A stretch of DNA of 64,000 nucleotides from Pseudorhizobium tarimense (GTDB taxonomy: Bacteria > Pseudomonadota > Alphaproteobacteria > Rhizobiales > Rhizobiaceae): positions 1 through 64,000 of the forward strand of contig NZ_JALJRA010000016.1 of the NCBI RefSeq assembly GCF_022968135.1, written 5' to 3'. The notes beneath the pieces were generated by a model, which was not told the origin of the DNA, searched no databases, and worked only from the letters and a program-made list of their open reading frames with translations. This document shows positions 52,333-60,865 of the stretch, in pieces; within the stretch, counting starts at the first letter, position 1, and each line of letters begins with the position of its first letter. Position numbers and translations under genes: made by a program.

Positions 52333-53241
52333 TTACCCTGCCTTCTGCTGCTGGTTCTGAAAGATCATGATTGGGACGACAAGCACCAGGAGGAGCAGTA
52401 CGGCCACGGCTGAGGCGAGTGGCCAGTCCCGGTTGCCGAAGAACTCCGTCCAGAGCGTTTTGCCGATCATGAGCGTATCCGGGCCACCCAAGAGATCCGG
52501 TATGACGAATTCGCCGGTGATGGGGATGAAGCAGATCAGCGAGCCCGCGATCACTCCCGGCGTGGACAGCGGGAAGGTGATCTTCCAGAAGGCCTTCATC
52601 GGAGGGCAACCGAGATCATTTGCCGCCTCCAGCAGGGTCGCGTCCATCTTCTCGAGGGCCGAATACAGCGGCAGCACCATGAACGGCAGGTAGGAATAGA
52701 CGATGCCGATGAAGACGGCGATGTCGGTGCGGTAGATCTGCACCTGCTCGTCGGGGCCCATCAGACCGATCGTCTGTAGGAAGACTGTCAGCAGTCCTTC
52801 CGGCTTCAGGATGCCGATCCAGGCATAGACGCGGATCAGGAACGACGTCCAGAACGGCAGGATGACGAGCATCACCAGCGTCGGCCGCCACCGTGAGGGC
52901 GCACGTGCCATCGCAAGCGCCATCGGGTACCCGATCAGCAGCAGGAGAAGGGTGGAGATAAAGGCCATCTGCAGCGAAGACAGGTAGGACTGGATATAGA
53001 GCGGGTCTTCGGCCAGGAAGAGGTAGTTCTCCAGGTCGAGTTGAGACACGAAGTCACCAACCGACCCGAGTCCGTCTAAGACCGGCGTATAAGGGGGCAT
53101 GGCGATTGCCGTGTCCGACAGCGAGATCTTCAGGATGATCAGGAAAGGTGCAGCGAAGAACAGCAGGAGCCAGATGTAGGGCACTGCCACAACCAGCCAG
53201 CGCGCAGGCCCGGAATTGGACGTCGTCGATATCTCTGCCAT
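52333..53241 (-). CDS. potH: Polyamine ABC transporter permease PotH
   Basis: A 302-residue permease with six spans. It has WLLLFFAAPFLIILKISLSD, the gating-side region LVMLVILPFWTSFLIRVYAW typical of PotH/PotB, and the EAA loop LEAANDLGCPPMKAFWKITF. The order potF, potG, potH, potI on the minus strand and gaps of 13 and 3 bases show one operon. The N-terminal 15 residues are short and polar, then the first span begins. Confidence 0.9.
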   Translation of the reverse strand: MAEISTTSNSGPARWLVVAVPYIWLLLFFAAPFLIILKISLSDTAIAMPPYTPVLDGLGSVGDFVSQLDLENYLFLAEDPLYIQSYLSSLQMAFISTLLLLLIGYPMALAMARAPSRWRPTLVMLVILPFWTSFLIRVYAWIGILKPEGLLTVFLQTIGLMGPDEQVQIYRTDIAVFIGIVYSYLPFMVLPLYSALEKMDATLLEAANDLGCPPMKAFWKITFPLSTPGVIAGSLICFIPITGEFVIPDLLGGPDTLMIGKTLWTEFFGNRDWPLASAVAVLLLLVLVVPIMIFQNQQQKAG

Positions 53242-53254
53242 TGCCGCCTCTCCT

Positions 53255-54412
53255 TTACCGGGTCAGCACCAGACCGGCATCCTTCGGCCAGGTCAGCCAA
53301 ACCATGTCGCCGAAGGTGATCGGCCGATCGACCAGGCGTGACACGTTCGCCTGCGCCGCGCGAACGATCCTGCCGTCGGAAAGGCTGACGAGGAAAATGG
53401 AGAAGTCGCCAAGATAGCCGATGTCCCAGACTTCGCCCTGGGCTGCGTTCGCAGACGCATCGGCCGGCTGATCCGGGCTGATACGTACCTTTTCCGGGCG
53501 GATGGCGAATGCTACGCGGTCGCCAGGGATGGCTGCGCACTCCTGCTCGACCGCCACGGCCAACCCGTTGCAATCCAACGTTACGACAGCTTGAGATCCC
53601 TGGTCGACTGCGGGCGAGACGACGGTTCCCTCCATGATGTTGATGTCACCGATGAAATCCGCGACGTAGCGGCTGTTCGGTGCCTCATAGATCTCGGCGG
53701 GTGTGTCGACCTGGACAATGACGCCCTTGTCCATCACGGCAATGCGATCGGAAACCGTCATCGCCTCCTCCTGGTCGTGGGTAACGATCAGGAAAGTGAG
53801 GCCGAGCGTGTGCTGGATATCCATCAACTCGAATTGCGTCTCCTCACGTAGTTTCCGGTCGAGAGCGCCGAGCGGCTCGTCGAGAAGAAGGACCTTCGGG
53901 CGCTTGGCCAGCGAACGCGCAAGCGCCACACGCTGACGCTGGCCGCCGGAGAGCTGTCCGGGCTTGCGCTTGGCGAACTCTTCGAGTTTCACCAGCTTCA
54001 GCATTTCCTGGACGCGCGCCTCTATCTCCCCCTTTGAAAGCCTGTCCTGTTCAAGGCCGAAGGCGATGTTCTTCTCCACCGTCATGTGCGGAAAGAGCGC
54101 ATAGCTCTGGAACATCATGTTCGTCGGCCGCCGATAGGGAGGCACTCCGGAGATATCGTTTCCCTGGAGCAATATCCGGCCCTTGGTCGGATCCTCGAAG
54201 CCTGCCAGCATGCGCATCAAGGTCGTTTTGCCACAGCCGGAGGGGCCGAGCAGGGAAAAGAACTCGCGTTCGTAAATGTCGAGGCTGAGATTGCTGACGG
54301 CGGTAAAGTCGCCGTACTTCTTGGTGATGTTTTCAAAGCGGATGAAGGGTTGTGCGTTGGGATCGTTCCAAGGTTCGAACTTGCGCTTTACGGGTCCCAG
54401 AGATTTGGCCAT
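53255..54412 (-). CDS. potG: Polyamine ABC transporter ATP-binding protein PotG
   Basis: A 385-residue ATPase. Walker A GPSGCGKTT at 56-64, Q-loop MMFQSYALFPHM, signature LSGGQRQRVALARSL, Walker B KVLLLDEPLGALD and switch His in IVTHDQEEAMTVSD. The C-terminal TOBE-type domain (AFAIRPEKVRIS, AAQANVSRLVDRPITFGDMV) is a regulatory fold of the PotA/MalK subfamily. The length matches PotG. It follows potF with a 75-bp gap that contains a strong hairpin. It energises the PotH-PotI channel. Confidence 0.93.
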   Translation of the reverse strand: MAKSLGPVKRKFEPWNDPNAQPFIRFENITKKYGDFTAVSNLSLDIYEREFFSLLGPSGCGKTTLMRMLAGFEDPTKGRILLQGNDISGVPPYRRPTNMMFQSYALFPHMTVEKNIAFGLEQDRLSKGEIEARVQEMLKLVKLEEFAKRKPGQLSGGQRQRVALARSLAKRPKVLLLDEPLGALDRKLREETQFELMDIQHTLGLTFLIVTHDQEEAMTVSDRIAVMDKGVIVQVDTPAEIYEAPNSRYVADFIGDINIMEGTVVSPAVDQGSQAVVTLDCNGLAVAVEQECAAIPGDRVAFAIRPEKVRISPDQPADASANAAQGEVWDIGYLGDFSIFLVSLSDGRIVRAAQANVSRLVDRPITFGDMVWLTWPKDAGLVLTR

Positions 54413-54454
54413 GCCGCCCCCAAATTGAGCTTTCTATCACCGCGACAAGAACAA

Positions 54455-54477
54455 AGGGGCAGGATCACCCTGCCCCT
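54455..54477 (-). terminator. Intercistronic hairpin between potF and potG
   Basis: AGGGGCAGG and CCTGCCCCT (9-bp perfect stem, 5-base loop) start 11 bases after the potF stop and are followed on the minus strand by TTGTTCTTG, not by a clean T-run. It could partly terminate or protect the potF part of the mRNA, so the binding protein is made in excess over the membrane and ATPase subunits. Confidence 0.6.
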
Positions 54478-54487
54478 CCTAGACTGC

Positions 54488-55585
54488 TCAGGTACCGGTC
54501 TTGATCTGCGTCCAGAGGCGGTTCAGCACACGCTGCTCGCGCGGCCCATAGGGAGAGATGGTGAAGAGCTTGGAGACGGTTTCCTTCGGAGGATATACGG
54601 CTGGATTTTCCAGCACTTCCTTATCCAGGAACTCCTGAGAAGCGAGATTGCCGTTGGCGTACTGGACGTAGTTCGACGCCTTGGCGATCACCTCCGGCTT
54701 CATCAGGTAGTTGATGAATTCATGCGCCTCGTCGACATTCTTGGCGTCAGCCGGGATTGCCAGGTTGTCGAACCACATGTACGTGCCTTCCTTCGGGATG
54801 ACGTACTCGACGTTCACCCCATTGCCCGCCTCTTCCGCGCGCGCCTTCGCTTGCAGCACATCGCCGGACCAGCCCATGGAAATGCAGGTGTCGCCATTGG
54901 CAAGTTCGTCGATGTAGGCGGACGAATTGAAGCTCTTCACGTGCGGCCGAATGTTCATGTAGACCTCGGCGCCGGCTTCCAGATCCGCGGTTTCCTTGCT
55001 GTCCGGATCCTTACCCATATAGTTCATCCCGATGGCAAAGGTCTCGTCAGAAGCGTCGAGGATGTTGATGCCGCAGGATGCGAGCTTCTCGGCGTTCTCC
55101 GGCTTGAACAGGACGTCCCAGCTGTCGACAGGCACGTCGCCAAGCGCTGCCTTCACCTTGTCCACGTTGTAGCCGAGGCCGGTGGTGCCCCACATGTAGT
55201 TGACGGCATATTCGTTGCCGAGATCGTACTTCGCGAGCCGCTCGGTAATCTCCGGCCACATGTTGGAAAGGTTCGGCAGCTTTGACTTGTCGAGCTTCTG
55301 GAACACTCCCGCCTGGATCTGGCGCGCTAGGAAGGGCGCGGTTGGAACCACGACATCATAGCCGGAACCACCGGCAAGCAGCTTTGTTTCGACGATTTCG
55401 TTGGAATCGAAGACGTCGTAGACGACCTTGATGCCGGTTTCCTTGGTGAAGTCTTCCAGGATGGATTCGTCGATATAGTCCGACCAGTTGTAAACATGGA
55501 CCACACGTTCCTGGGCCGTGGCGGCGGTCGCAGCGAGCAGGACGCCGACAGCGAGTGCGGGTAGGCGGAGCAAATGGTTCTTCAT
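54488..55585 (-). CDS. potF: Polyamine ABC transporter substrate-binding protein PotF
   Basis: A 365-residue periplasmic binding protein. The signal peptide MKNHLLRLPALAVGVLLAAT is cleaved near the ATA-QER junction. VHVYNWSDYIDESILEDFTK (the NWSDYI polyamine signature), YDVFDSNEIVETKLLAGGSG, YDVVVPTAPFLARQIQAGVF, NYMWGTTGLGYNVDKVK and MGWSGDVLQA match PotF/SpuD. Putrescine is more likely than spermidine. The ATG at 55585 follows GGAGAG; the upstream 29 codons are not supported. First gene of potFGHI. Confidence 0.92.
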   Translation of the reverse strand: MKNHLLRLPALAVGVLLAATAATAQERVVHVYNWSDYIDESILEDFTKETGIKVVYDVFDSNEIVETKLLAGGSGYDVVVPTAPFLARQIQAGVFQKLDKSKLPNLSNMWPEITERLAKYDLGNEYAVNYMWGTTGLGYNVDKVKAALGDVPVDSWDVLFKPENAEKLASCGINILDASDETFAIGMNYMGKDPDSKETADLEAGAEVYMNIRPHVKSFNSSAYIDELANGDTCISMGWSGDVLQAKARAEEAGNGVNVEYVIPKEGTYMWFDNLAIPADAKNVDEAHEFINYLMKPEVIAKASNYVQYANGNLASQEFLDKEVLENPAVYPPKETVSKLFTISPYGPREQRVLNRLWTQIKTGT

Positions 55586-55699
55586 GGTCTCTCCTGTTCC
55601 AGTTCCTTTCGGCACGATGCGGTGCCTCTGTTCCCTGGACGAGAGACTAAGAAGGAAAAGCGGGCACCACAAGCAAAAATCTGGGGCGTATCAAGCCCT

Positions 55700-56563
55700 T
55701 CACTGGAAGTCGAACGCGCTCAGGCCTGCCACCATCTTGTCAAGCCCGAGGGGGCGGGTCAGCGGCGGTTCCGCGCGTGCCAGACATCCCTGCCGCTCGC
55801 AGAGACGACAGGCCGGCCCCGCCAGCACGCGTGCCGAGGCCGCCGCGGCAGCCGGGCTGTAAACCGTGTCCGCCGCCACCGTCACCTCTCAGCCGAGAAG
55901 GATGGCGATCCGCCTCAGCCTCTCCTCGAAGGCTGCCTGCGGCGCCTCGACAGTCCGCGAAACCGTGAGGAACGTGTTTCCATCCGGCATCTCCACCGCT
56001 TCTGCCAGAACCTGGCCCGGCTGGGCGAAAGCGGAATGGATGCCGAGCTTCGGACACTGCCCTCCGAAGGCGCCTTCGGATATCCTTGCGCGCCCGCCCT
56101 GCGAATGGCGTTGCCTGCATGGTCGAGCTCGAACATGAACGAACCAGGGCAGGCCGGCAGCTCCTGGCCGGGCCAGGGTAGTCAATCGACTGGTTGCCTG
56201 TTCGAAGGACACGTTGAAACGCGACCTCAGGACATCGATGTCGTAGCGCACCAGTTGCGCGGCTGCCAGGAAGTCGCCGTAAGGCATCATCAGCGCGTGC
56301 GTAGCGTAACGCGCAAGCTCAAGGCGCACTATCCGCCGGGACTCGCCCGTCGAAAGTGAAAGCGCGTCAAGCTCCGCAGAGATTTCTTTTCCCAGCGCGA
56401 GGAGCGCAACTTCCATCGGAAGCTCCCGCGTCCGGTCGAAGGGAGACATCCGCTCCGACAGGAAGAGCCGCATCGTGTGCCGGTCATAGCGTCTGTCAGA
56501 TTGGGCATCGCGTGCACCGGCAGCGTGCGCACGGAAATCCCATGTTTGCTCCCCGATGTGCAT
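55700..56563 (-). pseudogene. Short-chain fatty acyl regulator (ScfR-like), C-terminal remnant
   Basis: The C-terminal half of a short-chain fatty acyl (ImmA/IrrE-associated) regulator. Recognisable blocks are ELPMEVALLALGKEISAELD, GESRRIVRLELARYATHALM, LRSRFNVSFEQATSRLTTLA, GGQCPKLGIHSAFAQPGQVL and CRLCERQGCLARAEPPLTRP with GLDKMVAGLSAFDFQ at the end. The Cys-rich segment that may bind metal is kept. The frame is shifted out near 56140 and back near 56060. A TGA at 55889, where Cys is expected, cuts it. The N-terminal helix-turn-helix is missing and replaced by a LysR fragment. Non-functional. Confidence 0.75.
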
Positions 56564-56933
56564 CTCAATGCGAAAAGGGTCGTGCTCTGTTCCTCAGGAC
56601 CGAGAAGTTCCTCGTGACCCACCATGCTAGCCAGGTCCCACAGGAGATCTTCACCCGTGTGGCGCCTGCAGCCTCGTTCTGCCACCCATCAATCCGCCGT
56701 GCCGCTCCCTCCATTTCGTGAACCTGACTCAGCAGATCCCTTCCGTCGGCTGTCAGACGCTATCCGGTGCGGCTTCGCAGGAAGAGCGAGCGGCCGACGA
56801 GCGCCTCGAGCTCCACCATCCGGCGGCCAATCGTTGCGGGGCTGAGCTCCGTGACTGCGGCGGCACCAGACAGCCCGCCGCAACGTGCGACCTGAAGAAA
56901 CAGTTGGTACGTGTCCCACGGGATGTTCTTCAT
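56564..56933 (-). pseudogene. LysR-type regulator, N-terminal remnant
   Basis: Starting at the ATG at 56933: KNIPWDTYQLFLQVARCGGL, SGAAAVTELSPATIGRRMVE and LEALVGRSLFLRSRTG, a typical LysR helix-turn-helix. A TAG at 56760-56762 follows RTG where Tyr is expected. The frame then continues RLTADGRDLLSQVHEMEGAA and loses similarity near 56530, where it runs without break into ScfR-type sequence. Only the DNA-binding domain and linker helix remain. Confidence 0.75.
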
Positions 56934-57255
56934 TCCTGAAAAACAATATTGCGTTCCAGGTTCTAAAGGAAGTCCGTGGCTGAGGCTTATTATGAGGATC
57001 TGTTTTCACAGATGGAGATCATCATGTACGAGTTGGTTGCAGCCGTCGTGGCGACGGCAGGCAGGAAGAACTGCGCCTTGGGAGGCGTCTCCAAGGGCCG
57101 ACGATCGCTTCTATCAGAAGTTCGCCAGTCCGATGCCGCGGATCTGGACGATGTTGTGTCACTGCTTGTCAGGCGGATGCGTGTGGCGCTTCCGGTGAGT
57201 AGGAGGAAGGGCGGCAGCGCCTCAGCGACCGCCGTCCCCCTCGCCTGCTCCGATA
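56934..57255. other. Gap of about 320 bp, no assigned gene
   Basis: A plus-strand frame (56976-57425) begins MAEAYYEDLFSQMEIIMYEL and has two protein-like helices, but it has no recognised domain and its second half overlaps the chemoreceptor antisense. It may be a remnant. Nothing else is seen. Confidence 0.35.
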
Positions 57256-59100
57256 CTAGGCGGCTTTGTAGGAAAGCCGCCTCGATGGTTGAGTTGTCGT
57301 ATCCGTGCGGAACTGCTCGACCAGTTGCATCAGCCCTTGCGCTTCGCTTGCCAGCCGGCGACTGGACTCGCTGGTTTCGCCGACCATTGCACCGTTCTGC
57401 TGCGTCATCTGATCCATGCGGTTAACGGCACCGTTGATTTCCTGGAGGGCGGCGGACTGATCCTGGCTCGCGGTCGCGATCGTTTCGACATTCTGGCTGA
57501 TCGCGGTGATCTGCTCGCTGATGGCGGCGAGAACCCGTCCGGCCTCCTGGACGAGGCCCGACCCGGTGCTGACTTCATGCGTCGACTGGTGAATCAGTGC
57601 CTTGATCTGCTGGGCGGCATCGGCAGAGCGTTGCGCAAGCTCACGCACCTCCTGTGCCACAACCGCGAAGCCCTTACCAGCTTCGCCGGCGCGGGCTGCC
57701 TCGATCCCGGCATTGAGAGCGAGGAGGTTCGTCTGGAAGGCGATGTCGTCGATGACCTCGATGATCAGCTCGATCTTCTTGGACGCATCCTCGATGCGTC
57801 CCATCGCGTCGACGGCATTGTTGACTACGGTGCCGGAATCGTCGGCGCTTCGCTTGGTGGCGGCGACTGCGGCATTGGCTTCCTTGGCACGTGCGGCGGA
57901 AGACTTCACGGTTGCGGTGATCTCCTCGACGGCCGCAGCCGTTTCTTCCAGCGAGGCGGCCTGGCTTTCGGTCCGCTTCGACAGGTCGGCGGATGCCTCG
58001 CTCAACTCGGCGCTGCTGTGCTGGATCGCCAGCGTACCGTTACGGATCTGCGTGAGTGTGTCGCTCAACCGTTGGATCGACCCGTTGAAGTCCACCCGCA
58101 GCTGCTCGAGCCGGCCGGAAAAGCTCCGTTCGATGGTGACCGAAAGGTCGCCCTGTGACAGCCTAGCGAGTGCGGCTCCAAGCGCACTTACAGCGTGCTC
58201 GATCTGATCGTCCATCTGCTGCTTTTCGACATCGCTGCGCTGCCGCTCTGCTTCAGCTTCGGCCCGTTCCTTGGCGCCGCGGTCTTCGATCGCCTGTTTC
58301 TCCCGGTCGTTGTCGCGGAAACGTTCCAGCGCACGGGCGATGTTACCGAACTCGTTCTTGTGGTTGCGATAAGGGACATCCGAGGCAGTATCGCCGCCGG
58401 CGATTGCTTCGACCGTCGTGGTCAGCACCTTGAGCGGCCGGATCTGGCTGCGGATTGCGACGAAGCCGATGACGCCGACAAAGAGGAGAGCCAGCAGCGA
58501 GCTGCTTATGATGACGTTTCCGGAGGATGCGATGTGGTCGAAGTAGACCGCCATCGGAATGCCGATGAAGAGGATGCCGTCCACGGCGCCGCTTCCATTC
58601 TTCGTCGGAAAGTAGCCGGTCATGAAGTCCTTGCCGAAGAGAACGGCTGGACCGAAATAGGCTTCTCCGCGTGCCAGCAGTGGCTGGGCCGGGTGATCGG
58701 GGGCAAGCTTGGTGCCGGTGGCCCGGTCGCCATTCTCCTTCTTCACGTTGGTGGAGATGCGCACGAGTTCCGCACCTTGCTTCTGGAAGACCGTCGCGAC
58801 CCCGCCAATGGAAGCTGCGGTGCGGTCGACAAGAGCGTGATCCTCGGTGCCGCCCTCGCCCGAGCGGATTGCGGTCACCATCTCGTCGGTCAGCGTCACC
58901 TTCGATCCAGGGGACTGAACCTCGTAAAGCAGCCCCATCACCCTCAGCGCCTTCTGCGCATCGATGACTGCTGTCTGCATGACGTCATTGTGGATGTGGC
59001 GGTACGCCAGCCCTCCCACTGCGACGACAGAGGCGCCAATCAGCCCGAGACAAAGAAGAAGGATGCGTGTGACAACAGAGGAAGGAAGCAAACGCGACAT
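57256..59100 (-). CDS. Methyl-accepting chemotaxis protein
   Basis: A 614-residue chemoreceptor. Membrane spans near 11-32 and 194-214 enclose a periplasmic Cache-type sensor (MGLLYEVQSPGSKVTLTDEM and SIGGVATVFQKQGAELVRIS). HAMP follows at about 215-268 and a second HAMP-like segment near 300-350. The cytoplasmic signalling hairpin has IIEVIDDIAFQTNLLALNAG, IEAARAGEAGKGFAVVAQEV and RELAQRSADAAQQIKALI. No C-terminal CheR-binding pentapeptide is seen (ends RRLSYKAA). The ligand is unknown. Transcribed alone. Confidence 0.92.
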   Translation of the reverse strand: MSRLLPSSVVTRILLLCLGLIGASVVAVGGLAYRHIHNDVMQTAVIDAQKALRVMGLLYEVQSPGSKVTLTDEMVTAIRSGEGGTEDHALVDRTAASIGGVATVFQKQGAELVRISTNVKKENGDRATGTKLAPDHPAQPLLARGEAYFGPAVLFGKDFMTGYFPTKNGSGAVDGILFIGIPMAVYFDHIASSGNVIISSSLLALLFVGVIGFVAIRSQIRPLKVLTTTVEAIAGGDTASDVPYRNHKNEFGNIARALERFRDNDREKQAIEDRGAKERAEAEAERQRSDVEKQQMDDQIEHAVSALGAALARLSQGDLSVTIERSFSGRLEQLRVDFNGSIQRLSDTLTQIRNGTLAIQHSSAELSEASADLSKRTESQAASLEETAAAVEEITATVKSSAARAKEANAAVAATKRSADDSGTVVNNAVDAMGRIEDASKKIELIIEVIDDIAFQTNLLALNAGIEAARAGEAGKGFAVVAQEVRELAQRSADAAQQIKALIHQSTHEVSTGSGLVQEAGRVLAAISEQITAISQNVETIATASQDQSAALQEINGAVNRMDQMTQQNGAMVGETSESSRRLASEAQGLMQLVEQFRTDTTTQPSRRLSYKAA

Positions 59101-59284
59101 GATCTAAATAGCCCCCAAGTAGAATCGCGGCAGTGTCGCGCAGACACGTAAAATTTTACTGAACCGGACGTCGGTCTATTTTGCAGATTGCTGCAATCGG
59201 CAAGGAGAGCTCGAAGCTCGCTTCACAGCGCCACCCTTACCGCGGACGCAGGAAACGCCTGAAAATCTAAATGACAGGAGGAGC

Positions 59285-59419
59285 TTAGAATACGGCGGGG
59301 AGTGAGAGAAGAGCCGCGATTGCACAAACGCTAACGACAAAGAGGCGGACGCGCACCGTCTGCGCCCTTTCCTGGGCCTGAGCGATGGCAACGGCTTGAG
59401 CACGGCGGGTCTTCTGCAT
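59285..59419 (-). CDS. Small single-span membrane protein
   Basis: 44 residues: basic N-terminal helix (MQKTRRAQAVAIAQAQERAQ) then a membrane span (VRLFVVSVCAIAALLSLPAV). GGGGATA precedes the ATG at 59419. Not recognised. The frame is open upstream to 59488, but that start is less likely. Confidence 0.45.
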   Translation of the reverse strand: MQKTRRAQAVAIAQAQERAQTVRVRLFVVSVCAIAALLSLPAVF

Positions 59420-59553
59420 GAGTATCCCCAAGGTCAGTCGGTTCGCTCCCGACGACATCGCGGCGGGCGCATGCCAGCCACTCAACATAAGACTTGGCTG
59501 GCAATAAGGCAGGATCGCTCATCCTCCCTTAACAACAGCTGAATCGGCCGCTA

Positions 59554-60738
59554 TCACAAAGCATCCCCGCAAACATGTCCGGACGCCCAGGCCCATTGGA
59601 AATTGTATCCCCCCAGCCACCCGGTGACGTCGACACATTCGCCGATGAAATGGAGGCCGGGAACTCGTTTTACTGCCATCGTCCGCGAGTCAAGTTCTTT
59701 GGTATCGACCCCACCGATCGTCACTTCCGCCGTCCGATATCCTTCGGAGCCTGCTGGCGTGAGCGACCAAGACTGGATGGCGTGGCGAAGCTTGTCGAGC
59801 GTCTTGTCCGACAGGTCCGCAAGCTGGGCGGTGACGCCTGCGGTCTCTGCTAAAAACTGCGCCAGCCGTTTCGGAAGCACCTCTGCCAGTACGGTCTGCG
59901 GCGCCTGTCTTCCGTTATGGTTCCGGGCAGCCTTCAACAGCGGAAGAACATCGAGACTCGGCTCAATCTTCACCTCGACCGCATCACCCTCCCGCCAATA
60001 GGAGGAAATCTGGAGAATTGCAGGCCCGCTCAGCCCGCGGTGCGTGAAGAGAAGTGCTTCCCGGAAGCTCGTCTTTCCGTGCCGCACCTCGGCCGGAACA
60101 CTGATGCCGGACAAAGGCGCAAGCCGCTCCAGCAGAAGCGGATCCAAGGTCAGCGGGACAAGGCCCGGGCGCGTCTCCACGAGCCCTACGCAAAACTGCT
60201 CCGCGATACGATAAGCGAAACCGGTGGCGCCCATCTTGGGGATCGACTTGCCCCCCGTCGCCACCACCAATGCCGGCGCCTGGACCAGCCCGCCGGCACC
60301 CATCCGAAGACGATAGGTGCCGTCTCCATGCTCAATGCTGGCAATCTCCTGCTGCAACTCCATGACAACTCCGGCTGCCTGCATCTCGAGGAGCAGCATG
60401 CGGATGATGTCCTTGGCGCTGTTGTCGCAGAAGAGCTGTCCCAGGGTCTTCTCGTGCCACGTGATGCCATGTCGCTCGACGAGATCAAGGAAATGCTGTG
60501 GCGTGTAACGCGCCAGTGCCGACTTGGCGAAGTGCGGGTTCGACGACAGGTAGTTTGAGGGAGACGTATGGAGGTTGGTGAAGTTGCACCGCCCACCGCC
60601 GGAAATGCGAATCTTCTCTCCCGGCGCCGTTGCATGGTCGAGCAACAGGACCTTCTTGCCGCGATTTCCCGCGCGAATGGCGCACATCATGCCAGCAGCG
60701 CCCGCACCCAGAATTATCGCATCGAATGTCCTTACCAA
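59554..60738 (-). CDS. NAD(P)/FAD-dependent oxidoreductase, HI0933/YhiN family
   Basis: A 394-residue flavoprotein. It has AIILGAGAAGMMCAIRAGNR for FAD binding, APGEKIRISGGGRCNFTNLH (the SGGGRCNFTN hallmark), ALVVATGGKSIPKMGATGFA, FTHRGLSGPAILQISSYW, and the ending FIGECVDVTGWLGGYNFQWA. The family has no established physiological reaction. Length is normal. It is divergent from the second PuuA-like gene, 127 bp away. Confidence 0.88.
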   Translation of the reverse strand: MVRTFDAIILGAGAAGMMCAIRAGNRGKKVLLLDHATAPGEKIRISGGGRCNFTNLHTSPSNYLSSNPHFAKSALARYTPQHFLDLVERHGITWHEKTLGQLFCDNSAKDIIRMLLLEMQAAGVVMELQQEIASIEHGDGTYRLRMGAGGLVQAPALVVATGGKSIPKMGATGFAYRIAEQFCVGLVETRPGLVPLTLDPLLLERLAPLSGISVPAEVRHGKTSFREALLFTHRGLSGPAILQISSYWREGDAVEVKIEPSLDVLPLLKAARNHNGRQAPQTVLAEVLPKRLAQFLAETAGVTAQLADLSDKTLDKLRHAIQSWSLTPAGSEGYRTAEVTIGGVDTKELDSRTMAVKRVPGLHFIGECVDVTGWLGGYNFQWAWASGHVCGDAL

Positions 60739-60865
60739 GCCTAGGCTCCATCATCTCGCGGTGGCTGCTGTTTTCGATCTTCATGCCAAAGTCAATGGCC
60801 CGCCCCTCTCGCCAATCGTCGATCTCTGGTTATGATGGCGCTCGGATCAACGCTCACGGTGAATC

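Noticed and set aside
54086-55285. 399-codon plus-strand frame across potG and potF
   Set aside because: It crosses two real genes and the intercistronic hairpin on the opposite strand, so it is a shadow.
58195-59151. 318-codon plus-strand frame opposite the chemoreceptor
   Set aside because: It is antisense to the sensor and HAMP domains; no motif of its own.
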